Positions 9,964 through 20,713 of a DNA stretch of 64,000 nucleotides are shown here, in pieces. Within the stretch, counting starts at the first letter, position 1, and each line of letters begins with the position of its first letter. Both the position numbers and the translations under genes were made by a program. The notes beneath the pieces were generated by a model. The model made no database searches and was not told the origin of the DNA. It saw nothing but the letters and a program-made list of their open reading frames with translations. The stretch is taken from assembly GCA_020402945.1 (NCBI GenBank), contig JADBYQ010000094.1, positions 1 to 64,000 of the forward strand, read 5' to 3'. Source of the DNA: Cytophagales bacterium (GTDB taxonomy: Bacteria > Bacteroidota > Bacteroidia > Cytophagales > Cyclobacteriaceae).

Positions 9964-10189
9964 TTTTTAACAGGCCGAAAAGTACTCGGTTTTGATGATT
10001 TGCCAAGCTTGTTCAATTGGGATATTCTTCTTGTTTTTAGATCCCGACATGCCGTATTACACCGCTGTATTTCTTTGCGATTTGATAAATAAACTGCAAA
10101 TAATGTATTGTTAAGTAATTGTATATCAATAAGATAAATTACAATCTATGACAAATTCCAAAAACCTTATCTTTTTTTGAATTGCTCAC

Positions 10190-10220
10190 TTGGTAACTAA
10201 CCTTATGTTCCTATCTTTGC
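10190..10220 (+). promoter_or_regulatory. Bacteroidota-type promoter upstream of rplC
   Basis: TTG at 10190 and TATCTTTG at 10212-10219, about 19-nt spacing. Confidence 0.65.
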
Positions 10221-10281
10221 AGTCCTTTTTGCGGTAGGAAACCCTCAAATTGGTTTAAAAACAAGTAAAACAGTTTCAATC

Positions 10282-10914
10282 ATGCCTGGAATATTAGGAC
10301 GAAAAGTAGGAATGACCAGTGTATTTGGTGCTGATGGCACAAGTATATCGGTAACGGTCATTGAGGCAGGCCCTTGCGTAGTTACGCAAGTAAGGAGCCA
10401 AGAAGTAGATGGTTATAAAGCCGTTCAACTTGCGTTTGGTGAGAAAAAAGAGAAGAACACCTCAATGGCAATGCAAGGTCATTTTAAGAAAGCGAATACA
10501 ACGCCAAAGAAGAATTTGGTGGAGTTTCGTGATTTTACTGCTGAATTTGATGCTATTGCTGAGTTAGGCAAAGAAATAAAGGTAGGTGACATTTTCGCGG
10601 AAGGTGATTTCATCGATGCAGTTGGCACTTCAAAAGGTAAAGGCTTTCAAGGTGTTGTAAAGCGTTACGGCTTTGCTGGTGTGGGTGGTCAAACTCACGG
10701 ACAGCACAATCGTCTTCGTGCACCGGGTTCAATGGGTAATGCTTCGTTTGCAGCCCGCGTAATCAAGGGCAAGAGGCTTCCAGGTAGAATGGGGGGAGAG
10801 CGTGTAAAAACAATGAACCTAAAAGTGGTTAAGATCATGCCCGAGCAGAATCTTATTTTGATAAGTGGATCAGTTCCGGGTGCAAAGAATTCAACGATAA
10901 TCCTGCAAAAGTAA
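10282..10914 (+). CDS. rplC: 50S ribosomal protein L3
   Basis: [15 protein letters not shown]..., [20 protein letters not shown]. Confidence 0.97.
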   Translation: MPGILGRKVGMTSVFGADGTSISVTVIEAGPCVVTQVRSQEVDGYKAVQLAFGEKKEKNTSMAMQGHFKKANTTPKKNLVEFRDFTAEFDAIAELGKEIKVGDIFAEGDFIDAVGTSKGKGFQGVVKRYGFAGVGGQTHGQHNRLRAPGSMGNASFAARVIKGKRLPGRMGGERVKTMNLKVVKIMPEQNLILISGSVPGAKNSTIILQK

Positions 10915-11540
10915 TGGACATAGCAGTTGTAAAGTACAGTGGCGAGAGCACGGGCCGCAAAGTAAACCTCGAAACAGAGGTTTTCGGCATTGAACCAAAT
11001 GATCACGCGATCTATTTGGACGTAAAGAGCTATTTGGCCAATCAGCGTCAAGGAACTCACAAGTCTAAGCAGCGTAACGAGATCTCTGGTTCCTCTAAAA
11101 AAATCAAAAAGCAAAAGGGCACAGGTGGTGCTCGTGCGGGAAATATCAAGAATCCTCAATTTAAGGGTGGCGGTCGTATTTTCGGACCTACACCCCGCGA
11201 CTATTCTTTTAAGCTGAATAAGAAAGTGAAGGAGTTGGCGAGAAAGTCTGCCCTTACTTATAAAGCGAAAGATAATTCTATCGCTATTTTGGAAGACTTT
11301 AATTTTGAAGCGCCTAAGACTAAACAGTATTTGGCAATGTTGAAGTCGCTTTCTTTGGGCGATAAGAAGACCTTGTTTATCCTTCCTGAGGTGAATAAAA
11401 ACGTGGTTCTGTCAAGCAGAAACGTTCGTAATACAAAAGTTATCACGGCAGCTCAACTTAATACGTATGACGTGATGAATGCAGACAACTTGGTGTTTGC
11501 CGAGAGTTCAATCAATTCAATCAATAGTCTATTAAAATAA
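10914..11540 (+). CDS. rplD: 50S ribosomal protein L4
   Basis: [46 protein letters not shown]; position after L3. Confidence 0.97.
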   Translation: MDIAVVKYSGESTGRKVNLETEVFGIEPNDHAIYLDVKSYLANQRQGTHKSKQRNEISGSSKKIKKQKGTGGARAGNIKNPQFKGGGRIFGPTPRDYSFKLNKKVKELARKSALTYKAKDNSIAILEDFNFEAPKTKQYLAMLKSLSLGDKKTLFILPEVNKNVVLSSRNVRNTKVITAAQLNTYDVMNADNLVFAESSINSINSLLK

Positions 11541-11552
11541 ACAGTAAGCCAA

Positions 11553-11840
11553 ATGAGCATTTTAATTAGTCCCCTGGTTACTGAGAAGATATCAAGCCTC
11601 AACGAGAAAGGCAAGTATGGTTTTTTAGTAGAATCATCTGCTAACAAAGTAGAGATTGCTAAAGCCGTTGAGAAAATGTATTCAGTGAACGTAGCTAAAG
11701 TGAATACCATAAGTGTGTTGGGTAAAAGCAAGTCACGTTTTACGAAGGGTGGAACGGTGTCTGGTAAAAAGCCTGACTACAAGAAGGCAATCGTGACATT
11801 GGCTGCTGGTGAAGTAATTGATTTTTATAGTAACGTTTAA
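11553..11840 (+). CDS. rplW: 50S ribosomal protein L23
   Basis: LISPLVTEKIS...KYGFLVESSANKVEIAKAVEKMY; gene order. Confidence 0.97.
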   Translation: MSILISPLVTEKISSLNEKGKYGFLVESSANKVEIAKAVEKMYSVNVAKVNTISVLGKSKSRFTKGGTVSGKKPDYKKAIVTLAAGEVIDFYSNV

Positions 11841-11852
11841 TAAAGAGCTGAC

Positions 11853-12677
11853 ATGGCACTTAGAAAACTGAAACCCGTAACTGCAGGAACTCGCCATCGC
11901 TTGGCTCCTGTATTTGATGACATTACGGAAACTACGCCCGAAAAGTCATTGTTAGTGACTTTGAAGAAAACCGGTGGACGTAATACGAATGGTAGAATGA
12001 CCATGCGTTACATAGGTGGCGGACACAAACAAAAATTGCGTTTGATTGATTTTAAGAGGAGCAAAGCTGGTGTTCCAGCTGTTGTAAAATCGATTGAATA
12101 TGATCCATCTCGTACTGCACGGATTGCGAAACTTTATTATGCAGATGGTACAAAGACATACATCATTGCGCCTCAAGGAATAAAAGTAGGACAGACTTTA
12201 TATTCAGGAGATAATATTGCACCTGAGGTTGGTAATGCACTGCCATTATCAAAGATTCCGGTAGGTACAATCGTACATAATGTAGAAGTGAAGCCCGGTC
12301 AAGGAGCATCAATTGCACGTAGCGCGGGTTCTTTTGTTCAATTAGTTGCACGAGAAGATGTGTATGCTACATTGAAGATGCCTTCTGGCGAGATGCGCAA
12401 TGTGTTGGTAAACTGCATGGCAACCGTGGGAGCCGTTTCAAATGCAGAACACATGAATGAAAGTGTCGGTAAAGCTGGCCGCAGCCGTTGGAGAGGTATT
12501 CGTCCTCGCACACGTGCGGTAGCCATGAACCCTGTTGATCACCCGATGGGTGGTGGTGAAGGTCGTGCCTCTGGAGGTCATCCAAGATCAAGAAACGGAT
12601 TGTTGTCTAAAGGAAAGAAAACACGTCATCCTAAGAAATATTCAGATGGTTTAATCATAGCTAGGAAAAAGAAATAA
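11853..12677 (+). CDS. rplB: 50S ribosomal protein L2
   Basis: [47 protein letters not shown]. Confidence 0.98.
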   Translation: MALRKLKPVTAGTRHRLAPVFDDITETTPEKSLLVTLKKTGGRNTNGRMTMRYIGGGHKQKLRLIDFKRSKAGVPAVVKSIEYDPSRTARIAKLYYADGTKTYIIAPQGIKVGQTLYSGDNIAPEVGNALPLSKIPVGTIVHNVEVKPGQGASIARSAGSFVQLVAREDVYATLKMPSGEMRNVLVNCMATVGAVSNAEHMNESVGKAGRSRWRGIRPRTRAVAMNPVDHPMGGGEGRASGGHPRSRNGLLSKGKKTRHPKKYSDGLIIARKKK

Positions 12678-12678
12678 T

Positions 12679-12969
12679 ATGGGAAGGTCAATAAAAAAAG
12701 GTCCTTATTTAGATGCCCGCCTTGCTAAGAAAGTGCAGGTAATGGAGCAATCTGGAAAGAAATCAGTTATCAAAACTTGGTCTCGCAGATCAACCATCAC
12801 ACCAGATTGTATTGGACATACGTTCGCAGTTCATAACGGGAATAAGTTTATTCCTGTGTATGTAACTGAAAACATGGTAGGTCATAAGTTAGGTGAATTT
12901 GCGCCTACTCGTACCTTCAAAGGTCATAGTGGTAATAATAAGTCAGAAGGCCCTGGCGCTAAAAAATAA
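12679..12969 (+). CDS. rpsS: 30S ribosomal protein S19
   Basis: [20 protein letters not shown]..., [18 protein letters not shown]. Confidence 0.98.
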   Translation: MGRSIKKGPYLDARLAKKVQVMEQSGKKSVIKTWSRRSTITPDCIGHTFAVHNGNKFIPVYVTENMVGHKLGEFAPTRTFKGHSGNNKSEGPGAKK

Positions 12970-12977
12970 TTCCTCAG

Positions 12978-13454
12978 ATGGAAACAGAAAAGAAAGTAAA
13001 AGGATCCGTAGCCAAAAGAGCTAAAATCCAAGCTGTAAAGGAGGCCGCAAAGGTGGGTCCCTCTACCGTATACTTACACAATGCCCCTACATCTCCTCGC
13101 AAGATGAGATTGATCGCAGATTTGATCCGTGGTGAGCGTGTCAATAAGGCGTTGAACATATTGAAGTATGATGCGATGCACCCTTCTGCGAAAATGGAGA
13201 AGTTACTTCTTTCTGCCATTAGCGCTTGGGAGGCTAAGCACACAGACGTGAAGTTAGAAGAGGCGGATTTGTTTGTGAAAGAGATCTACGTAGGCGGTGG
13301 ACGTATATTAAAGCGCTTGCGCCCCGCACCACAAGGTCGGGCACATCGGGTGAGAAAAAGATCTAACCACGTTACGTTAGTAGTTGATAGAATGCCAGCT
13401 GAATTGGCGGCAGGAAAGAAAAGGAAACCAGTAGCAACAGAAACGGCAAAATAA
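12978..13454 (+). CDS. rplV: 50S ribosomal protein L22
   Basis: [41 protein letters not shown]. Confidence 0.97.
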   Translation: METEKKVKGSVAKRAKIQAVKEAAKVGPSTVYLHNAPTSPRKMRLIADLIRGERVNKALNILKYDAMHPSAKMEKLLLSAISAWEAKHTDVKLEEADLFVKEIYVGGGRILKRLRPAPQGRAHRVRKRSNHVTLVVDRMPAELAAGKKRKPVATETAK

Positions 13455-14278
13455 TGGGACAAAAGATTAATCCTGTAGGTTTTAGATTAGGCGTAGTACG
13501 CGGCTGGGATTCAGCTTGGTACGGAGGCAAAGATTTCTCTGACAAATTGGTCGAAGACCACATGATCAGAAAATATGTCGATGCCCGTATTCAAAAAGGT
13601 GGTATTGCCAAAGTTGTTATCGAGCGCAGTAGCTCGAAGAGAATTACGATTACTATCCACACAGCTCGGCCGGGAGTTGTTATTGGAAAAGGAGGAACGG
13701 AAGTTGACAAGATTAAGGAAGAGTTAAAAAACCTTACTAAGAAAGATGTACAAATTAACATCTTCGAAATTAAGCGCCCTGAAATGGATGCTCGCTTAGT
13801 TGGAGAGTCGATCGCACAGCAATTAGAGGCTCGGATTTCTTATCGCAGAGCGATGAAACAAGCAATTGCTTCTACGATGCGAGTTGGTGCAGAAGGTATC
13901 AAAGTGAAATTGTCGGGTCGTTTGGCAGGTGCTGATATGGCCAGAACAGAGCAATACAAGGAGGGTAGAATTCCTCTTCATACACTTCGTGCAGATATTG
14001 ATTATGCAATATCCGAAGCCCAAACTGTGTATGGCAAAATTGGCATCAAAGTTTGGATATTTAAAGGCGAAGTGTACGGCAAGCGTGACCTTTCTCCGAA
14101 TGTCGGAATGGTAAGCAATGCTACCGGGGAAAATAAAGGAGGAGCACCAGCTGGTGGACCAGATAGAAGAAGAGGCGGCAACGATCGCGGAGGAAGAAAC
14201 GAAAGAGGTGGTGATCGCAACGAAAGAAGTGGTGGACCTCGTGGTGGTGGCGATAGAAGAACAGGTGGAAAAAGATAA
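13454..14278 (+). CDS. rpsC: 30S ribosomal protein S3 with Gly/Arg-rich C-terminal tail
   Basis: [20 protein letters not shown]..., KH domain; tail [41 protein letters not shown]. Confidence 0.97.
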   Translation: MGQKINPVGFRLGVVRGWDSAWYGGKDFSDKLVEDHMIRKYVDARIQKGGIAKVVIERSSSKRITITIHTARPGVVIGKGGTEVDKIKEELKNLTKKDVQINIFEIKRPEMDARLVGESIAQQLEARISYRRAMKQAIASTMRVGAEGIKVKLSGRLAGADMARTEQYKEGRIPLHTLRADIDYAISEAQTVYGKIGIKVWIFKGEVYGKRDLSPNVGMVSNATGENKGGAPAGGPDRRRGGNDRGGRNERGGDRNERSGGPRGGGDRRTGGKR

Positions 14279-14304
14279 TTGAGAGTTTAAAAAAGTAGCG
14301 AATC

Positions 14305-14739
14305 ATGTTACAACCAAAACGTACGAAGTTCAGGAAGATGCAAAAAGGAAAGTCCAAGGGATTGGCCACACGTGGTCATCAAATCGCTTTTGGTTCTTTT
14401 GCATTGAAAGCCATGGAGCCATGTTGGCTAACCGCTCGTCAACTAGAGGCAGCTCGTGTGGCGGTTACACGCGAAATGAAGCGCGAAGGTCAAGTATGGA
14501 TTCGAGTATTTCCTGATAAGCCAATTACTCGCAAACCTGCTGAGGTGCGTATGGGTAAAGGTAAGGGAGCACCTGAGTATTGGGTAGCGGTTATTAAGCC
14601 AGGTACCATCATATTTGAAGCGGGTGGAGTGACCATGGCAACAGCAAAAAAAGCGTTGGCACTGGCGGATGGCAAGTTGCCGTTGAAAACGCGCTTTACC
14701 GTTCGCAGAGATTATGTAGAACAAGTAGAGAAGAAATAA
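14305..14739 (+). CDS. rplP: 50S ribosomal protein L16
   Basis: [24 protein letters not shown]. Confidence 0.98.
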   Translation: MLQPKRTKFRKMQKGKSKGLATRGHQIAFGSFALKAMEPCWLTARQLEAARVAVTREMKREGQVWIRVFPDKPITRKPAEVRMGKGKGAPEYWVAVIKPGTIIFEAGGVTMATAKKALALADGKLPLKTRFTVRRDYVEQVEKK

Positions 14740-14740
14740 A

Positions 14741-14932
14741 ATGAAAAATACCGAGATCAAAGGGCTTACGGTAGCTGAGCTAAAAGAGAAAATTGGAAGT
14801 GAAACGGAAAACTTGCGCAAAATAAAATTTGCCCATCAGATTTCATCTATTGAAAATCCAATGAAGATTAAAGAGGCTCGCAAGTTGGTGGCGAGATTGA
14901 AAACCGAATTGACAGCAAAGGAAAAAAAATAA
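14741..14932 (+). CDS. rpmC: 50S ribosomal protein L29
   Basis: 63 aa, [45 protein letters not shown]; gene order. Confidence 0.95.
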   Translation: MKNTEIKGLTVAELKEKIGSETENLRKIKFAHQISSIENPMKIKEARKLVARLKTELTAKEKK

Positions 14933-14939
14933 TAATTTC

Positions 14940-15200
14940 ATGGAAGCGGAGCGTAACCTCAGAAAAGAAAAGGTAGGCAGAGTGACGAGTAATAAAATGA
15001 CTAAGTCAATCACGGTTGCCATTGATAGAAAGGTGAAACATCCGATCTATGGAAAGTTCATGAACAAGACAACCAAGTTCATGGCGCATGACGAGAAAAA
15101 TGAGGCCGGTATTGGAGATACTGTCCGCATCATGGAGACACGCCCATTGAGCAAGAGTAAGAGATGGAGATTGGTTGAAATAGTTGAAAAAGCGAAGTAA
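14940..15200 (+). CDS. rpsQ: 30S ribosomal protein S17
   Basis: [33 protein letters not shown]. Confidence 0.97.
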   Translation: MEAERNLRKEKVGRVTSNKMTKSITVAIDRKVKHPIYGKFMNKTTKFMAHDEKNEAGIGDTVRIMETRPLSKSKRWRLVEIVEKAK

Positions 15201-15202
15201 TC

Positions 15203-15571
15203 ATGATACAGACAGAATCCAGGCTCACAGTAGCCGATAACAGTGGCGCAAAAGAAGTATTGTGTTTGCATGTGCTGGGAGGAACGCGCAGACGTTCGGC
15301 TAGCGTGGGCGACAAAATTGTGGTGACCGTTAAATCGGCCATCCCTACGAGCCAAATTAAAAAAGGCACAGTTTCAAAAGCTGTGATCGTTCGTACCAAA
15401 AAGGAAATCAGAAGAAAGGACGGATCTTATATTCGGTTTGAAGACAACGCGGCTGTTCTTTTGAATCCTCAAGATGAGCCAAGAGGCACACGTATTTTTG
15501 GCCCGGTAGCTCGTGAACTTCGTGAAAAGCAATTCATGAAAATTATCTCTTTGGCTCCAGAAGTATTATAA
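15203..15571 (+). CDS. rplN: 50S ribosomal protein L14
   Basis: [27 protein letters not shown]. Confidence 0.98.
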   Translation: MIQTESRLTVADNSGAKEVLCLHVLGGTRRRSASVGDKIVVTVKSAIPTSQIKKGTVSKAVIVRTKKEIRRKDGSYIRFEDNAAVLLNPQDEPRGTRIFGPVARELREKQFMKIISLAPEVL

Positions 15572-15575
15572 TCAT

Positions 15576-15917
15576 ATGGAAAGAAAATCAAACAAGCAGC
15601 AGAAACTGCACATCCGGAAAGGCGACACTGTGAAAGTGTTGACAGGCAATGACCGAACCAAGACTGGAAAAGTATTGGAAATCATTGCGGATAAGAGCCG
15701 CGCTATTGTGGAGGGAATTAATATCGTTACCAAACATCAGAAGCCAACTGCCGGCAAGCCGGAAGGCGGCATCAAAAAAATGGAAGGAACGATTCACATC
15801 AGTAACTTGATGCTAGTTGATCCAGGAACAGGTAAAGCTGTTCGTACGGGTCGGAAATTGAATGAAAAAGGAAAGCTTCAAAGATTTTCTAAGAAAACAG
15901 GTGAATTTATAAAGTAA
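15576..15917 (+). CDS. rplX: 50S ribosomal protein L24
   Basis: [26 protein letters not shown] (KOW). Confidence 0.97.
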   Translation: MERKSNKQQKLHIRKGDTVKVLTGNDRTKTGKVLEIIADKSRAIVEGINIVTKHQKPTAGKPEGGIKKMEGTIHISNLMLVDPGTGKAVRTGRKLNEKGKLQRFSKKTGEFIK

Positions 15918-16468
15918 TGGCAACACCAAGATTAAAAGCAAAGTACCTCAAGGAAATCGTTCCTGGCCTGAAACAGAAGTTTCAGTATAAGTCAGTAATG
16001 CAGGTACCCAAGATCGAAAAGATTTGTATCAACAAGGGTATTGGCGCAGCAGTAGCCGACAAGAAGTTGATCGAAGTAGGCGTTGAAGAACTTACGACCA
16101 TTTCTGGTCAAAAAGCGGTTTCAACCAAGTCTAAGAAGGATATTTCTAACTTTAAGCTGCGTGGAAATCAAGCGATTGGCGCTAAGGTAACTTTGCGTGG
16201 AGATAGAATGTATGAATTCATGGATCGTTTGATGAACATCGCTCTTCCTCGTGTGAGAGATTTTAAAGGAGTGAATGACAAAGGATTTGATGGACGTGGG
16301 AATTATACACTGGGCGTGAAGGAGCAGATCATTTTCCCAGAGATTTCTATTGATAAGGTTCAGAAAATTAATGGAATGGATATCACCTTCGTAACTACCG
16401 CACCTACGGATGAGGAGAGCTACGAATTATTGAAAGCATTTGGTATGCCTTTCGTCACTAAAAACTAA
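15917..16468 (+). CDS. rplE: 50S ribosomal protein L5
   Basis: [19 protein letters not shown]..., [15 protein letters not shown]. Confidence 0.98.
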   Translation: MATPRLKAKYLKEIVPGLKQKFQYKSVMQVPKIEKICINKGIGAAVADKKLIEVGVEELTTISGQKAVSTKSKKDISNFKLRGNQAIGAKVTLRGDRMYEFMDRLMNIALPRVRDFKGVNDKGFDGRGNYTLGVKEQIIFPEISIDKVQKINGMDITFVTTAPTDEESYELLKAFGMPFVTKN

Positions 16469-16472
16469 TAGC

Positions 16473-16742
16473 ATGGCAAAGTTAGCAGTCATCGCAAGAG
16501 ACAAAAAGAAGTTAAGATTAGTTGAGCGCTACGCCAAAAAACGTGCAGCGCTTAAGGAAGCTCAAGACTGGGTTGGATTGGATAAGCTTCCAAGAAGCTC
16601 GTCAAAAGTAAGGCTACATAGCAGATGCAAGCTTACCGGACGCCCTAGAGGCTATATGGCTAAGTTTGGCATTTGTCGTAATCAGTTTCGCCAATTGGCG
16701 AGTGAGGGAAAAATCCCTGGCATAACTAAGTCAAGCTGGTAA
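16473..16742 (+). CDS. rpsN: 30S ribosomal protein S14
   Basis: 89 aa from ATG 16473 ([28 protein letters not shown]...[39 protein letters not shown]); the ORF track start at 16440 is upstream of the true start. Confidence 0.97.
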   Translation: MAKLAVIARDKKKLRLVERYAKKRAALKEAQDWVGLDKLPRSSSKVRLHSRCKLTGRPRGYMAKFGICRNQFRQLASEGKIPGITKSSW

Positions 16743-16833
16743 GCTTGTTTTAGCCTGCCAAAGGCATAAAATTTATTGGTTGCTGAGTACCGAGGTCAAC
16801 TCCCAGAATATCGAAGTTGAAACCTGGTAACAG

Positions 16834-16864
16834 TTTGGATAACAAAAATTGTTATTTATCTTTG
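16834..16864 (+). promoter_or_regulatory. Internal Bacteroidota-type promoter between rpsN and rpsH
   Basis: TTTG at 16834-16837, exactly 19 nt, TATCTTTG at 16857-16864. Confidence 0.7.
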
Positions 16865-16865
16865 C

Positions 16866-16896
16866 AGCCCCGTTCGAAAAATGGGGCTTGCTTTTT
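16866..16896 (+). promoter_or_regulatory. Leader hairpin followed by U-rich tract upstream of rpsH (attenuator-like)
   Basis: AGCCCC (16866-16871) pairs with GGGGCT (16883-16888), then TGCTTTTT; sits just downstream of the -7 box. Confidence 0.5.
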
Positions 16897-16909
16897 AAAG
16901 AAAAGTGAA

Positions 16910-17314
16910 ATGAAGACTACTGATCCAATTGCAGATTATTTAACCCGGTTGCGCAACGCCATCAAGGCTCGCCACCGTGTAGTGGAAGTGCCTGCTTCTA
17001 ACCTAAAGAAGGAAGTAACAAAGGTTCTTTTTGACAAGGGCTACATCCTAAACTACAAGTTCGAGGAAACGGACAATAAGCAAGGCAACATTAAGATTGC
17101 TTTGAAGTATAACCCTGAGACAAAGGAGTCAGCTATTACTAAGCTGGATCGTGTCAGTTCACCGGGTTTGCGCCAGTACAAAGGAGCAGATCGCCTTCCA
17201 AAGGTATTGAACGGGTTAGGCATTGCCATCCTATCGACTTCTAAAGGTGTGATCACCGACAAAGAAGCAAAGGCATTGAATGTAGGTGGAGAGGTTTTAT
17301 GTTATATCTATTAA
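16910..17314 (+). CDS. rpsH: 30S ribosomal protein S8
   Basis: True start ATG 16910 ([36 protein letters not shown]). Confidence 0.97.
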   Translation: MKTTDPIADYLTRLRNAIKARHRVVEVPASNLKKEVTKVLFDKGYILNYKFEETDNKQGNIKIALKYNPETKESAITKLDRVSSPGLRQYKGADRLPKVLNGLGIAILSTSKGVITDKEAKALNVGGEVLCYIY

Positions 17315-17326
17315 TTATACAACGTC

Positions 17327-17884
17327 ATGTCACGAATAGGTAGACTTCCGATAGAACTTCCCAAAGGTGTAACATTCACGTTTGCGGAAGCAGACCATAA
17401 AGTTACAGTGAAAGGACCCAAAGGTGAGTTAAAACAACTCATTGATGCTGATTTTAAAATAACCTTGGAAGATGGAAACATTGTGGTTCATCGCCCTACT
17501 GAGCAGAAGAGACACAAGGCTATGCATGGATTGTATCGCTCTCTCATTGCTAATATGGTAGAGGGTGTTAGCACTGGCTATAAAAGACAATTAGAAGTAA
17601 TTGGAGTAGGTTTCAAGGCTACTGCACAAGGCAACTTGTTAGACTTAAGCTTGGGCTATTCGCACAGCGTGATCTTGGCTGTTCCTTCTGAGCTAAAGGT
17701 GGTAGCCACTCAAGAGAAAGGTCAAAATCCTATTATCACGTTGGAAGGAACCGACAAGCAGTTGATCGGTCAGGTAGCTGCCAAAATCAAATCGTTGCGC
17801 AGCGTTGAACCTTACAAAGGAAAGGGTATTCGTTATGTTGGTGAGTTTGTTCGTAGAAAAGCTGGTAAAGCAGCAGCTAAATAA
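17327..17884 (+). CDS. rplF: 50S ribosomal protein L6
   Basis: MSRIGRLPIELPKGVTF..., EPYKGKGIRYVGEFVRRKAGKAA. Confidence 0.98.
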   Translation: MSRIGRLPIELPKGVTFTFAEADHKVTVKGPKGELKQLIDADFKITLEDGNIVVHRPTEQKRHKAMHGLYRSLIANMVEGVSTGYKRQLEVIGVGFKATAQGNLLDLSLGYSHSVILAVPSELKVVATQEKGQNPIITLEGTDKQLIGQVAAKIKSLRSVEPYKGKGIRYVGEFVRRKAGKAAAK

Positions 17885-17892
17885 TAGAAGGT

Positions 17893-18240
17893 ATGCCAAA
17901 TATTAAAGTTAGAAGGCTTCGGATAAAAAAAGGGATCCGCAAAAAACTGGAAGGAACTTCGGCTCGTCCGAGACTTTCTGTTTTCAAAAGCAATAAAGCA
18001 ATCTATGCCCAAGTGATTGATGATGCGAAAGGACATACTCTTCTTGCTACTTCTTCAAAAGATCTTGACAAGAAAGGCGGAGTAACGCTTTCGATCTCAA
18101 AAACAGTAGGTCAGAAATTAGCCGAAAAAGCATTGGCTAGCGGAATCAAGGACATCGTATTTGACCGCAACGGTTATTTATATCACGGTAACATTAAAGC
18201 TTTGGCCGAAGGTGCCAGAGAGGGAGGCTTAAATTTTTAA
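17893..18240 (+). CDS. rplR: 50S ribosomal protein L18
   Basis: [56 protein letters not shown]. Confidence 0.97.
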   Translation: MPNIKVRRLRIKKGIRKKLEGTSARPRLSVFKSNKAIYAQVIDDAKGHTLLATSSKDLDKKGGVTLSISKTVGQKLAEKALASGIKDIVFDRNGYLYHGNIKALAEGAREGGLNF

Positions 18241-18244
18241 TAGC

Positions 18245-18763
18245 ATGACACAAAGTAACGTCAGCACAGTAAAAGCCAGTGAAATCGACCTTAAGGAAAA
18301 GGTGGTTGCAATCCAGCGTGTAGCCAAAGTGGTGAAAGGTGGTAGAAGATTTAGTTTCGCTGCCATCGTAGTGGTAGGCGATGGAAATGGAGTAGTAGGT
18401 TACGGTTTAGGTAAAGCTAACGAGGTAACAGACGCCATTACAAAAGGAATAGATGATGCTAAAAAGCACTTGGTGAAGGTGCCTATAATTAAAGGCACTG
18501 TTCCACATGAGTCGCTCGGCAAATTTGGGGGTGGTTTTGTGCTTTTGAAGCCAGCTTCTCCGGGTACAGGAGTAATTGCAGGTGGTGCGATGCGTGCGGT
18601 GCTGGAAAGTGCTGGGGTGCACAATGTGTTAGCTAAGTCAAAAGGTTCGTCCAACCCACACAACGTGGTGAAGGCAACTTTCAAGGCGTTGACAACTATG
18701 CGCGATCCTCAAACCATCGCTCGAAATCGCGGTATTTCTTTATCAAAAGTTTTTAACGGTTAA
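18245..18763 (+). CDS. rpsE: 30S ribosomal protein S5
   Basis: [46 protein letters not shown]. Confidence 0.98.
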   Translation: MTQSNVSTVKASEIDLKEKVVAIQRVAKVVKGGRRFSFAAIVVVGDGNGVVGYGLGKANEVTDAITKGIDDAKKHLVKVPIIKGTVPHESLGKFGGGFVLLKPASPGTGVIAGGAMRAVLESAGVHNVLAKSKGSSNPHNVVKATFKALTTMRDPQTIARNRGISLSKVFNG

Positions 18764-18768
18764 TACCC

Positions 18769-18948
18769 ATGGCAAAAGTTAAAATCACCCAGACCCGTAG
18801 CATGATCAAGAGACCTGATACGCAACAGCGCACTATTCAGTCGTTGGGTTTAGGCAGGATCAATAAGTCTGTAGAAGTTGAGTACACTCCGCAGATACAG
18901 GGGATGGTAAAAAAAGTTAGTCATTTAGTGAGCGTAACAGAATTATAA
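18769..18948 (+). CDS. rpmD: 50S ribosomal protein L30
   Basis: Not in the ORF track (59 aa): MAKVKITQTRSMIKRPDTQQRTIQSLGLGRINKSVEVEYTPQIQGMVKKVSHLVSVTEL. Confidence 0.95.
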   Translation: MAKVKITQTRSMIKRPDTQQRTIQSLGLGRINKSVEVEYTPQIQGMVKKVSHLVSVTEL

Positions 18949-18949
18949 G

Positions 18950-19396
18950 ATGAAGCTTCACACACTTAAGCCGGCCGAAGGATCGGTAAGAACAAATAAG
19001 AGATTGGGTCGCGGACAAGGTTCTGGCGGTAGCACCGCAGGTCGTGGTCACAAAGGAGCACAATCTCGTTCTGGTAATAGTAAGAAAAGTGGTTTCGAAG
19101 GTGGACAGATGCCACTACAGAGACGCGTACCAAAATTTGGTTTTAAGAATAACAACAAAATCACATTCAAGGCAATCAATTTGGATGCCTTAGAAGAGTT
19201 GGCAAAAAAGACTAGTGCCTCTTCATTGAGCATTCAGTTGATGATTGACAATGGAATTGTTGGAAAAAAAGATCGAGTAAAAGTATTGGGTCGTGGCGAA
19301 TTGAAGGCGAAAGTAAATGTGGAAGCACATTCATTTTCTGAAACTGCAACGAAAGCCATTGAAACAGCAGGCGGTAGCGCCACAACCAAGAAATAG
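18950..19396 (+). CDS. rplO: 50S ribosomal protein L15
   Basis: MKLHTLKPAEGSVRTNKRLGRGQGSGGSTAGRGHKGAQSRSG. Confidence 0.98.
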   Translation: MKLHTLKPAEGSVRTNKRLGRGQGSGGSTAGRGHKGAQSRSGNSKKSGFEGGQMPLQRRVPKFGFKNNNKITFKAINLDALEELAKKTSASSLSIQLMIDNGIVGKKDRVKVLGRGELKAKVNVEAHSFSETATKAIETAGGSATTKK

Positions 19397-20707
19397 ATGA
19401 AGCGTTTCTTTACAACTATAAAGAACATTTTTGCGATCGAAGATCTACGTGTTAGGATTCTTAACACGATGGGCTTCCTTATTATTTTCCGATTAGGATC
19501 TTATATCGTTTTACCGGGTATTGATCCAAATTTATTAACGGGCAATCAAGGTGGCATTTTTGATTTCTTGAACACCTTTTTAGGTGGCTCATTCAGCCGA
19601 GCTTCGATCTTCGCATTGGGTATTATGCCTTACATTTCTGCTTCTATCGTTGTTCAATTATTGACCGTAGCAGTTCCTCATTTTGCCAAAATGCAAAAAG
19701 AAGGAGATAGTGGAAGAAAAAAATTAAATCAGTTTACTCGTGTGCTGACGATCCTCATTACGGCTGCTCAGTCATATGGTTATCTGCGTGCAACAGTCAA
19801 TCAGGAGGCAATTATCAATCCGGGCTTATTTTTCACGATTTCATCCATGATGATTATTGTGGCCGGAACTATGTTTTGTATGTGGTTGGGTGAGCGCATT
19901 ACAGACAAGGGTATCGGTAATGGTATCAGTATGCTTATCATGATCGGTATTGTTTCTCGCTTCCCTGCAGCGATCTATCAGGAAGCCGATACAAAGGGCC
20001 TTAGCGGTGGATTGTTGTTGATCATTGAAGCACTTGCTTTATTCTTTGTGGTAGTTGGAGTAATCGCGATGACGCAAGCAGTTCGCAGAATACCTGTTCA
20101 ATATGCGAAGCAAGTCGTAGGTAACAAACTGTATGGAGGTAAGCGTGATTTTATTCCTTTGAAATTGAATTCTGCCGGTGTAATGCCGATCATCTTCGCA
20201 CAAGCATTGATGTTCATTCCACCATTGGTTGCACAAATTTGGCGAGACAGCGATGTAAGTGCCTATGTGGGTACTACCTTTGCAGATTTTACATCATGGC
20301 AATACAACTTGCTGTTTGCTTCATTGATTATCATTTTTACATTCTTTTATACAGCCATCACAGTGCCGTCTAATGACATTGCTGAGAACTTGAAAAGAAA
20401 TGGTGGGTTTGTGCCGGGTATAAAGCCAGGTAAACAAACGGCTGAGTTTATCGATAGTATATTATCAAAGATTACTTTACCAGGTGCATTGTTGTTAGCA
20501 GCTGTTGCCGTTCTTCCTGCTTTTGCAGTGAAGGCGGGCATCACGCAAAACTTTGCTTACTTCTATGGTGGTACTTCACTCCTCATTTTGGTGGGTGTAG
20601 TATTGGATACGCTTCAACAAATAGAAAGTTATTTGTTAATGCGTCACTACGAGGGAATGATGAAATCAGGAAGAGTAAAAGGACGTTCTCAGTTTGCTGC
20701 GGCTTAA
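19397..20707 (+). CDS. secY: Preprotein translocase subunit SecY
   Basis: 436 aa multi-TM; GIMPYISASIVVQLLT, GNGISMLIMIGI. Confidence 0.98.
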   Translation: MKRFFTTIKNIFAIEDLRVRILNTMGFLIIFRLGSYIVLPGIDPNLLTGNQGGIFDFLNTFLGGSFSRASIFALGIMPYISASIVVQLLTVAVPHFAKMQKEGDSGRKKLNQFTRVLTILITAAQSYGYLRATVNQEAIINPGLFFTISSMMIIVAGTMFCMWLGERITDKGIGNGISMLIMIGIVSRFPAAIYQEADTKGLSGGLLLIIEALALFFVVVGVIAMTQAVRRIPVQYAKQVVGNKLYGGKRDFIPLKLNSAGVMPIIFAQALMFIPPLVAQIWRDSDVSAYVGTTFADFTSWQYNLLFASLIIIFTFFYTAITVPSNDIAENLKRNGGFVPGIKPGKQTAEFIDSILSKITLPGALLLAAVAVLPAFAVKAGITQNFAYFYGGTSLLILVGVVLDTLQQIESYLLMRHYEGMMKSGRVKGRSQFAAA

Positions 20708-20713
20708 AGTTGA

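Noticed and set aside
9967-10050. 27-codon ORF on the minus strand (MSGSKNKKNIPIEQAWQIIKTEYFSAC) next to the FecCD permease
   Set aside because: Too short, no recognised family; could be a gene remnant but nothing supports function.
15745-15775. GC-rich GCCGGCAAGCCGGAAGGCGGC stretch in rplX, reminiscent of the rplQ palindrome
   Set aside because: It encodes the L24 segment [11 protein letters not shown], which aligns with the normal family sequence; not an insertion.
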